A stretch of 64,000 nt of DNA from Brockia lithotrophica (GTDB taxonomy: Bacteria > Bacillota > Bacilli > Thermicanales > DSM-22653): the NCBI GenBank assembly GCA_003050565.1, contig PEBW01000001.1, positions 124,001 to 188,000 of the forward strand, in the 5' to 3' direction. The position numbers and the translations under genes are program-made. Below, in pieces: positions 41,641-47,773 of the stretch (position 1 is its first letter; each line of letters begins with the position of its first letter). The notes beneath the pieces were generated by a model. That model was given only the letters and a program-made list of their open reading frames with translations, was not told the DNA's origin and ran no database searches.

Positions 41641-41762
41641 AAATGTTTTGGGAGTTCGTTCGGGAGAATCCCCTTGTCGAACGTGTCCTCCTCGACTACG
41701 TCTAGGTCGACGATCGTCATCTGGCTCGCCCTGGCCAAGAACTCCACATAGCACATAATTGA
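41641..41762 (-). pseudogene. Displaced, decayed fragment of pilO
   Basis: From 41664 to 41762 the sequence aligns without gaps to 43858-43956 inside the intact pilO gene; I count about 14 differences in 99 bases (roughly 86% identity). AATCCCCTTGTCGAACGTGT is identical in both. Differences are mostly G/C to A/T in the island copy and create stop codons in the pilO frame. Orientation is the same. The copy lies in the 313-base gap between the ATPase and the precursor gene. Confidence 0.85.
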
Positions 41763-41785
41763 AAATTAATTAGTTATACTGTTAT

Positions 41786-42394
41786 TTAACTTTTCGTAAT
41801 TATTTTTTCTTTATCTATGTGTATTTCATTTGAAATATCAAAAAGAAGTTTATTTATCGTACTATGAGATACATAAATAATAACAGAGTTTTCAGACATG
41901 CTTACAAATCTATCAACTAGCATTTCTACGCTTCTAGAATCTAATGCAGACATTGATTCATCAATTAATACAATATCCCAATCCTTTACAAATACCAAAG
42001 ATAATCCTAGCTTAGCCTTCATTCCTGTAGATCCTTTTTCATAAGGTGTATCTATCTTTCCGTCGAAAAAATCTTCTATTGCCGCAATTTGTTTTGATGT
42101 TGGTTTTATTTTAAATACATTCCATAAAATCTCTAAGTTTTCTCTAAAAGTAAAAGGTCGGATTCCAACGGGATCTACTGTTAGATACAATATATTTTTT
42201 CCTTTTACGGTAATTTTTCCTGAATAGTTTTTGTCAAGACCGGCGATCATCCTAAGTAGAGTTGTTTTACCGGCACCGTTTCTTCCTATTAAATGATAAA
42301 TACCACTAGTAATAGATAAATTTACATTTCTGAAAACAACTAAGTCTCCGAATTTTTTCGTTACATTATCTAATTCAATGCCTACGGTTTTCAT
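41786..42394 (-). CDS. ABC transporter ATP-binding protein of the bacteriocin locus
   Basis: 202 residues, a short ABC ATPase. Walker A is GRNGAGKTTLLRMIAGL, the signature is the degenerate GSTGMKAKLGLSLVF (LSGGQ replaced by STGMK), Walker B is DIVLIDESMSALD, and the switch His is in VSHST. Degenerate signatures of this kind occur in bacteriocin self-protection and export ATPases. It is probably partnered by the downstream membrane proteins for export of, or immunity to, the circular peptide. It lies upstream of the precursor, in the same orientation. Confidence 0.85.
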   Translation of the reverse strand: MKTVGIELDNVTKKFGDLVVFRNVNLSITSGIYHLIGRNGAGKTTLLRMIAGLDKNYSGKITVKGKNILYLTVDPVGIRPFTFRENLEILWNVFKIKPTSKQIAAIEDFFDGKIDTPYEKGSTGMKAKLGLSLVFVKDWDIVLIDESMSALDSRSVEMLVDRFVSMSENSVIIYVSHSTINKLLFDISNEIHIDKEKIITKS

Positions 42395-42424
42395 ATAGAA
42401 TACCCCCGAATTAAATAAATTAAT

Positions 42425-42503
42425 GAAATACCTAGAACAACCGTAATAAATTCTAGTTAACTAACAGTAAATACAAGTAACCTCACCACAAAAACCAGGA
42501 AGG
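42425..42503 (-). pseudogene. Vestigial second copy of the bacteriocin leader region
   Basis: GAAATACCTAGA...GTAACCTCACCACAAAAACC in this segment aligns to 41362-41440 of the precursor gene over about 79 bases with roughly 16 to 20 differences. Read in the matching frame it gives LVFVVRLLVFTVS, a stop, then LEFITVVLGI, against LVFVVTLLAVTVGEPAFIAKALGI in the intact gene. Similarity ends sharply at both sides. It is a relic of a duplicated precursor gene just upstream of the ATPase gene. Confidence 0.75.
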
Positions 42504-42593
42504 GAGATATTAATTTCTTTTTGATAAATCTTAATTCAATTTAAAAGCAAGCATTATTATTAATAATAAAATTAAATTTTAAATTTTTAAATT

Positions 42594-42785
42594 TTAAATT
42601 AATCTTATTATTAATTTTATTGTTGCATACAAAGTTAAAAAAACGTTAATTAGCAATAATATTATAATTGCACTATCATTCCTATTATTTTTGTTCTTTT
42701 CTTTACTGAAAAGGTATCCTAACATTATCCATAAAATTATCGATATCACGGATAATAGAACATCAAAAGAGGACATCTTATCCAA
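42594..42785 (-). CDS. Small two-helix membrane protein (candidate immunity protein)
   Basis: 63 residues with two hydrophobic segments (VLLSVISIILWIMLGYLF and AIIILLLINVFLTLYATIKLII) joined by a charged loop rich in Lys, Asn and Arg. Circular bacteriocin loci usually encode a small, basic, hydrophobic immunity protein of about 50-60 residues, and this is the only such gene here. AGAAGG lies about ten bases before the ATG. It is the first gene of the island after ssrA. The function is inferred from size, charge and position. Confidence 0.5.
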   Translation of the reverse strand: MDKMSSFDVLLSVISIILWIMLGYLFSKEKNKNNRNDSAIIILLLINVFLTLYATIKLIIRLI

Positions 42786-42795
42786 CCTTCTTACT

Positions 42796-42822
42796 TATTA
42801 TTCTTACTGGGTAAAAATAATA
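42796..42822 (-). repeat. AT-only inverted repeat abutting the ssrA 3' end
   Basis: TATTATTCTTAC (42796-42807) and GTAAAAATAATA (42811-42822) form a 12-base-pair stem (one G-U pair in RNA) with a three-base loop. Its outer end touches the CCA of ssrA. It may act as a weak ssrA terminator or mark the island end. Confidence 0.5.
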
Positions 42823-43174
42823 TGGTGGAGGCGGGGGGACTCGAACCCCCGTCCGAAAGCCTCACCACGGCCGCTTCTCCGAGCGCAGTCCGGGTTTTCG
42901 TCTCGCGCTCGGGTCTCCCCCGGACGGGATCCCCAAACGCCAGCCCTCCTTTGTGTCGCCCCTCCCCGGAGGGCGAAGAAAGAGGCCAAGCCCGCTCAGA
43001 TGTCCCCTATGCCGCCCTGCGGGCGCGGGCGACACAGAGGCTGACCGCGCTAATTAGGCAGCCAGGGCAAGTTCGCGTTCGTTCGCACTTCTTGAGTTTT
43101 GCGTTTTTGCGAGGACGCAACCCCTCGGCTCGCTACGACCGCTTCGAGACCCCCGTCGAAACCAAGGCGCCCCC
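42823..43174 (-). ncRNA. ssrA: Transfer-messenger RNA (tmRNA)
   Basis: 352 bases on the minus strand. The 5' end GGGGGCG pairs with the 3' CGCCTCC before ACCA. GGTTTCGACGGGGG near the 5' end and GGGGGTTCGAGTCCCCC at the 3' T-arm are hallmarks. The internal reading frame from GCA encodes the tag AKTQNSRSANERELALAA followed by TAA, ending in the ALAA recognised by ClpXP. tmRNA with SmpB frees stalled ribosomes. A promoter lies at 43191-43220. No GC-rich terminator follows; island DNA begins directly after CCA. Confidence 0.96.
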
Positions 43175-43190
43175 ATGAGCGGCAAACTTT

Positions 43191-43220
43191 ATTATACATC
43201 GAAAAGAACGCAGTACGCAA
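43191..43220 (-). promoter_or_regulatory. Promoter of ssrA
   Basis: Minus strand TTGCGT (43215-43220), 18-base spacer, TATAAT (43191-43196), about 17 bases before the tmRNA 5' end. Confidence 0.75.
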
Positions 43221-43261
43221 GACACCCGAGCGCCACGGCGTTTGGACTAGATTCCCGAAGA

Positions 43262-43618
43262 TCACCCGGTAGCCGTCCTCTCGGAAGGCATCTCGGAAAC
43301 CTCCGCAGGCGGCTTGGGAACGGCGGGCACGGAACGGGCGCCCACGAGGCGATCGACGCCCAGGCGCCGGCGGGCAAGGCTCACGCGCGCCCGCTCCACA
43401 AACCACGCGTAAAAGCCGGCGTAGACCCCCACGACCACCGCGAGGTAGATCCAGAGCAGTGGGGGTTTGAGAAACGCCGCCACGAGGTGCGCGCCGACGA
43501 CCACCGCCGCGGGAAGCCGCGCGAGCCGCTCGGGCCAGCCGGCTTCCCTAAGCCCCCACGCGAGAAGTCCTGCCAATCCGAGGCCGAAAAGTACGCCGAA
43601 GACCGCCGCGGTGCTCAT
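43262..43618 (-). CDS. Small membrane protein at the end of the pilus operon
   Basis: Predicted 118 residues with about three hydrophobic segments (FGVLFGLGLAGLLAWGL, LPAAVVVGAHLVAAFL, LLWIYLAVVVGVYAGFYAWFV) and a cytoplasmic, Pro/Arg-rich tail. The ATG overlaps the pilO stop codon by four bases, so it is translationally coupled to pilO. I do not recognise a family; a role in pilus assembly is suggested only by position. Confidence 0.65.
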   Translation of the reverse strand: MSTAAVFGVLFGLGLAGLLAWGLREAGWPERLARLPAAVVVGAHLVAAFLKPPLLWIYLAVVVGVYAGFYAWFVERARVSLARRRLGVDRLVGARSVPAVPKPPAEVSEMPSERTATG

Positions 43619-44208
43619 TGCCCCTGCCCCCCCACGTTGAGATCCCAAATCCAGGTCGCCCACTCGTACCGCACGCGGAGCGGAGTATCCCCGACAAACC
43701 AAGGAGCGTGCGTGTTTTCCCCGTCCAGGCGAAGGGGTGTGGCGAGGGGCGGGGCGGCCGAAAGGGCGGCAAAAAATGCGGAGAGCGACGCGTACGTCCC
43801 TTCGAAGGTCCCCTGCCAGCGCAAGCGCTTGAGGGGAATGTTCTGGAGCTTTTCCGGCAGAATCCCCTTGTCGAACGTGTCCTCTTCGACGACGCCGAGG
43901 TCGACGATCGTCACCTGGCTTGCCTTGGCCAAGAGCTCCACCTCGCGCATGATCGACCAGCGGTCACTCCGCGACGGCAGATACGCCGCAACCTGGGGAT
44001 CGGCCTGGCTCGGCTTTTCCTTTTCCGCCTGGCGGATCTTGCTCGCGTACACGTCCACCTCTCGCTTCACCCGGTCGCGCTCCTCCGCCGCGTTGCGGAC
44101 TTCACGCAAACCGCCGAGGAAGAGGAAGCCAAACACGCCCACCGCGAGCAGGAGAAAGGCGAGGGCCGCGGCGCCGACCTTGCGGAACACGCGGGCGCTC
44201 GAGGTCAT
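43615..44208 (-). CDS. pilO: Type IV pilus alignment protein, PilO-like
   Basis: 197 residues. One N-terminal membrane helix (GAAALAFLLLAVGVFGFLFLG), a coiled-coil stretch with Glu/Arg repeats (about 35-65) and a ferredoxin-like C-terminal domain with LSAFFAALSAAPPLATPLRL are the PilO layout. PilO dimerises with PilN and links the cytoplasmic PilM ring to the pilus. ATGA overlaps couple it to pilN before and the small membrane gene after. A decayed copy of its middle part lies in the AT-rich island. Confidence 0.75.
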   Translation of the reverse strand: MTSSARVFRKVGAAALAFLLLAVGVFGFLFLGGLREVRNAAEERDRVKREVDVYASKIRQAEKEKPSQADPQVAAYLPSRSDRWSIMREVELLAKASQVTIVDLGVVEEDTFDKGILPEKLQNIPLKRLRWQGTFEGTYASLSAFFAALSAAPPLATPLRLDGENTHAPWFVGDTPLRVRYEWATWIWDLNVGGQGQ

Positions 44209-44855
44209 TTCATGCTCCCCCCTTGCGCCGGCGTCTCTCCGGACGCCGGAGGCTGCGCCTTCGCCTCGGCCGCCTTCCGCGGGAGGAGTTCCACCGTGGC
44301 CGTATACCCGGTCCCCTGGGAATCACGGGTGAAAGGCGTCGGCTGTACAGACCACTCGCCGCCCGCCCGCGCGTCCAAGTAGGGGATCCCCTTGCCCCAA
44401 AGGTCGAGCTTGTCCAAGAAATCCGCGGCGCTCGCGAGGTCCGCGGCCCGCACCTTGAGGACCAACCGCCCGGTGTTCTCGAGGACGAGCCCCTCCACGG
44501 TCACGCCGGGGACGAGGAGCGAGGAGAGGGTCTGCAGGGCGTCGGTCGTCGGAAGCCGGTCGTCCCTAAGGAGCTTGACGGCCTCGGCGCGGGCCGCCTC
44601 CGCGAGGGCGGTGGCCGCGACCTTTTGGTAGTCGTTTTTGAGCTGGCGCAGCTGCGCCTCCAGCGACTCGCGCTCCTGCGCGAGCGGGACCAAGGCGGCG
44701 TGCTGCGCCTGGAGGAGGGCGAAGAGGACGAGTCCGAGGATGCTCAAGAGGAATCCCCCGGCGAGAAGCTTGCGCCCGAGGACGAATTCCTCGCGCACGG
44801 GCCTAAAGGTCACCGAAGGAAAGCGGGATGGCAACGGCTTGGTTTCCACGGTCAC
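44205..44855 (-). CDS. pilN: Type IV pilus assembly protein, PilN-like
   Basis: Predicted 216 residues from a GTG that overlaps the pilM stop (GTGA), with GGAGGGG upstream. A short cytoplasmic N-terminus is followed by a membrane helix (LLAGGFLLSILGLVLFALLQ), a heptad-rich coiled coil (LAQERESLEAQLRQLKNDY) and a globular domain with LQTLSSLLVPGVTVEGLVLENTGRLVLKVRA. This matches PilN of inner-membrane PilMNO complexes. Confidence 0.78.
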   Translation of the reverse strand: MTVETKPLPSRFPSVTFRPVREEFVLGRKLLAGGFLLSILGLVLFALLQAQHAALVPLAQERESLEAQLRQLKNDYQKVAATALAEAARAEAVKLLRDDRLPTTDALQTLSSLLVPGVTVEGLVLENTGRLVLKVRAADLASAADFLDKLDLWGKGIPYLDARAGGEWSVQPTPFTRDSQGTGYTATVELLPRKAAEAKAQPPASGETPAQGGSMK

Positions 44856-45787
44856 GCTCGCTCCCCTCCTTGTGCGGACGCCAGCGCCGCCGTCAGTTCC
44901 CGCGCGCCGGTCAAACCCTCGAGGACGGCGCGCTCGAAGGAAACCTTGGGGAGGGCGAGTGCGCGCGGGCCGTATTCCTGGGCGAGGCGATCGCCCACCG
45001 TCTCGAGGAAGGAAGCGCGGACGTCCTCCCCGCCGAAGAGGACGACGAGGTCCACGGTCCCTCCCACTCCCCACTCCGGGCCCCACGCTCCTTGGTAGAA
45101 GCGTTCGAGCCGCGCCAACGTGCGGGGGATTTCCTCGACGAGAGCTTCCTCTTCTTCCTCGGAACTCGCGGCGGGCAGGTCCCGCACGAGCACGGGAATC
45201 CCGCCTTCGTACAGCGCGAGGAGGACGCGCTCCGCGCCCGCGACGACGACCGCCTTGACGCCGGACGAACCCCCTTCTCCCCCGCGAAGGGCCGGCACGG
45301 CCCGCGCCAAAGCGGAAAGCGGGTGTTCGACGCGCTCCACGGTAAACCCAAGCGCCTCCCAGAGGTCGAGGTAGGCGAGGAGCGTGTCCCGCTCCAGCGC
45401 GACGAGCACCGCGCGCACGCGGTCCTTTTCCTGCGCCAGGGGGAGAACGCGGAACTCGGGCTCCCGCATGGGCACGAGGCTCATCGCCCGATGCTGGGAA
45501 AGGAGGTAGCCCCGCATGTCCGCTTCGGCGAGCGCCGGGAGGACGTGCGCGCGCACGAGAAAGTGTCCCGGGGGAAGGGCGACGGCCACCCTCCCCGGCC
45601 GCACCCCCTGTACGGTAAATCCTTGGTGAAGGCGCCAGAACATTCCCTGCGGGTCGACGATCCGCTCCCACCCGACCTCGCCTTCCAGAGGGTAGCGGAG
45701 CACCGCCGCAAGCCCCGCCCGGAGCGGCGCCGCCACGTATGCGGAACGTGGGGAAAAGTATGCGCCAACATGCACCTGGGAGTTCAT
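44852..45787 (-). CDS. pilM: Type IV pilus ATP-binding protein, PilM-like
   Basis: Predicted 311 residues, actin-like fold. Visible features are VALPPGHFLVRAHVLP, the central LLAYLDLWEALGFTVERVEHPLSALARAV and the phosphate-2 region VKAVVVAGAERVLLALYEGG, which is more diverged than in Proteobacterial PilM. Its position directly before PilN and PilO supports the call. The ATG was chosen for the GGAGGGAG before it. PilM binds the PilN N-terminus in the cytoplasm. Confidence 0.75.
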   Translation of the reverse strand: MNSQVHVGAYFSPRSAYVAAPLRAGLAAVLRYPLEGEVGWERIVDPQGMFWRLHQGFTVQGVRPGRVAVALPPGHFLVRAHVLPALAEADMRGYLLSQHRAMSLVPMREPEFRVLPLAQEKDRVRAVLVALERDTLLAYLDLWEALGFTVERVEHPLSALARAVPALRGGEGGSSGVKAVVVAGAERVLLALYEGGIPVLVRDLPAASSEEEEEALVEEIPRTLARLERFYQGAWGPEWGVGGTVDLVVLFGGEDVRASFLETVGDRLAQEYGPRALALPKVSFERAVLEGLTGARELTAALASAQGGERA

Positions 45788-46016
45788 CTCGCTCCCTCCG
45801 CCTGCCCCGCCGTTCGGGGCGTCCTCGCGTTCTGCAGCGACGTACGTGCCGAGTTCCTGCACCGGACGGCCGCGCCGCCGCCTCTTCGGCAAGCGCTCCC
45901 ACGAAAGACGCACTCCTATCCTATCCTACCACGCCCGCGCCGGCTCTGCCTTCCCCCGAAGAAGACGCACAACGCGGTCCCGCCCGCGATCCCCGAGGAT
46001 TTTGTCACTTATTGGC

Positions 46017-46047
46017 GAAAACGAGGCCGCCCCGCCGCGAGGCGGCC
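46017..46047 (-). terminator. Hairpin between the pilin gene and pilM
   Basis: GGCCGCC (46025-46031) pairs with GGCGGCC (46041-46047); TCGTTTTCGCC follows on the minus strand. A leaky terminator here would leave the major pilin more abundant than PilMNO. Confidence 0.55.
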
Positions 46048-46065
46048 CCATCTTCGCGAGAAGTC

Positions 46066-46527
46066 TTATGGCCACTTCTTATCGCGGATATCAGCAGCGG
46101 TAAATGTCTTTGTACCAATTTTGTCAGAGGTCAACGTCACTTCTTTCAAGCTCCCGTCACTATTAAAGGTCACTGTTCCTGCTGTGATCTCATTCCCCCA
46201 CCCGTCATACGGCTTGGTGATGTAATTATTAGTTACAAGATCATTTACGTCGACTGAATTTTTAGTAGTAAAATCTCCGTTCGCTTCCGTCGTGACGTAG
46301 AGCCTGGCGGCTTCCGCGATCTGGCCCGCCGTGCTGATCGTGGCATCCTCTTTGGAACGCTCGAGGATGTTCCCGATGAGGGGCACGGCGATGGCGATGA
46401 TCACGGCGAGGATCACGAGGACGGCCAGGAGCTCGAGGAGGGTGAAGCCGCCGTCCTTGCGGCGCAGGCGACGGCTCCCTTGGGCGTTCGGCGTCGCGGG
46501 CCGAACGAGGGTGGCGCGAAGAAGCAT
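46066..46527 (-). CDS. Type IV major pilin-like protein
   Basis: Predicted 153 residues. The prepilin site is KDGG-FTLLELLAVLVILAVIIAIAVPLIG, with Glu at +5 and a standard N-terminal helix, preceded by a 25-residue basic leader. The C-terminal region is Thr/Asp-rich, as in GspG/ComGC-type pilins, and ends KKWP without a Cys pair. A prepilin peptidase is not in the window. The ATG follows GGAGGTGATGTGC; a closer upstream ATG would overlap that site. The 3' part of the gene is less GC-rich than its surroundings. Confidence 0.88.
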   Translation of the reverse strand: MLLRATLVRPATPNAQGSRRLRRKDGGFTLLELLAVLVILAVIIAIAVPLIGNILERSKEDATISTAGQIAEAARLYVTTEANGDFTTKNSVDVNDLVTNNYITKPYDGWGNEITAGTVTFNSDGSLKEVTLTSDKIGTKTFTAADIRDKKWP

Positions 46528-46576
46528 GCACATCACCTCCGGAGGATTTTCGGGGAGACCCGGCGGCCTCCGCCGC

Positions 46577-47767
46577 TCAGCGAACGTTTTGGTAGAGCGT
46601 GAGGAGCGGGAGGATGATGGAGAGGATGAGAAACCCCACGACCACGGCCATGGCGAGGACGAGGATCGGTTCGAGGGAGCGCTCGAGGCGCTGGAGCGCC
46701 TGCTCGAGGTCCATCTGGTAGAACTCGGCGAGCTTTTCGAGCACCGCGTCCAGCGACCCCGTCGCCTCACCGACGGCCACGGTCTGCACGAGGAGCGGGG
46801 GGAAGGTCCCGCCCTCGGCCAGGGCCTGGGAAAGCGAAAGCCCTTCGCGAAGCCGCGCGCGGACTTCCTCCAGTTCCTGGCCCAAGGCGGCGTTGCCGAT
46901 CACATCCTTCGCAGCTCCGAGGGCGTCGAGGAGGGGGGCGCCGGCGGCGTAAAACACGGCGAGCGTGCGGGCGAGGAGGGCGTAGGCGCCTACGCGCACG
47001 GCGCCGCCTATGCCCGGAAGGGCGAGGAGGAGGCGGTCGCGAAACCCCTTGCCGGCGGCGGCAAAGAGGAGGACGAAGGCGACGAGCGCCGCCACCACGG
47101 CCCACCAGTACGACCCGAAGAACCCCGCCACGGCGAGGACTACGCGGGTGATCCACGGGAGGGAGACGTTCATCTGGGCGAAGAGGGACGTAAAGCGCGG
47201 AAGGACGAAGGTGAGGAGGAAGATCACGACGAGGACGGAAAAGACGAGGAGGAAGAGGGGGTAGGCGACGGCGCCCGCGAGCCTTTGCCGCAGCGTAAAG
47301 CTCCGCTCGTAGAAGGCGGCGGCCTCGTCGAGCGTGCGCGAGAGCTCGCCGGAAAGCTCGCCGGCGCGCACCATGGCGACGAAGAAGCCGGGAAAGACGC
47401 GGGGGTAGTGGGCGAGGGCGTCCGAAAGGCTCACCCCTTCCCGGAGCTTGTCCACGACCCCGAGAAAGACCTCCCGCGCCCGCGCGTTTCGCGCCTGCTG
47501 GGCGAGGAGGGTGAAGGCGCGCACCATGGGCACGCCGGCGTCGATGAGGATGGCGAATTGCCGGACGAAGAGGACGAAGTCCCTCCCGCTCAGGGGCGAA
47601 GAGAGGACGATTTCTTGTGTCAGAAAAGAAGGAGCGTATTCTTCGAGGGCGAGGACGGTCCCCTGGCGCGAAAGCTCGCCGTACGCCGTCCGAACGTCAC
47701 CCGCCTCGTGCGTCCCCTTGAGGCGCCTCCCCGTCCGGTCGAGGAGGACGTAGCGATACGTGGCCAC
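46577..47767 (-). CDS. pilC: Type IV pilus inner membrane platform protein
   Basis: 396 residues with two GspF/T2SSF domains. Each has the FxxQ/LxxL pattern: FVRQFAILIDAGVPMVRAFTLLAQQ (about 64-88) and LARTLAVFYAAGAPLLDALGAAKDVIGN (about 261-288), each followed by LxxG-S/L-A motifs and membrane helices. It forms the membrane platform acted on by PilB. It starts seven bases after pilB ends. Confidence 0.92.
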   Translation of the reverse strand: MATYRYVLLDRTGRRLKGTHEAGDVRTAYGELSRQGTVLALEEYAPSFLTQEIVLSSPLSGRDFVLFVRQFAILIDAGVPMVRAFTLLAQQARNARAREVFLGVVDKLREGVSLSDALAHYPRVFPGFFVAMVRAGELSGELSRTLDEAAAFYERSFTLRQRLAGAVAYPLFLLVFSVLVVIFLLTFVLPRFTSLFAQMNVSLPWITRVVLAVAGFFGSYWWAVVAALVAFVLLFAAAGKGFRDRLLLALPGIGGAVRVGAYALLARTLAVFYAAGAPLLDALGAAKDVIGNAALGQELEEVRARLREGLSLSQALAEGGTFPPLLVQTVAVGEATGSLDAVLEKLAEFYQMDLEQALQRLERSLEPILVLAMAVVVGFLILSIILPLLTLYQNVR

Positions 47768-47773
47768 GGAGCC

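Larger units (their letters stand above)
38085..42822. mobile_element. AT-rich genomic island between hemQ and ssrA
   Basis: GC content changes abruptly at about 38085, inside the last codons of hemQ, and again at 42823, exactly at the CCA end of ssrA. Within it, genes are very AT-rich, use A/T-ending codons and encode a bacteriocin-type locus. It also has a decayed transposase (38190-38990), a displaced pilO fragment and a duplicated bacteriocin leader. I found no integrase and no copy of the ssrA 3' end at the other boundary, so the insertion mechanism is unclear. Confidence 0.75.

Noticed and set aside
38085-42822. A complete integrative element with integrase and att repeats
   Set aside because: No integrase gene is present, and I found no copy of the ssrA 3' end near hemQ. 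Called an island only.
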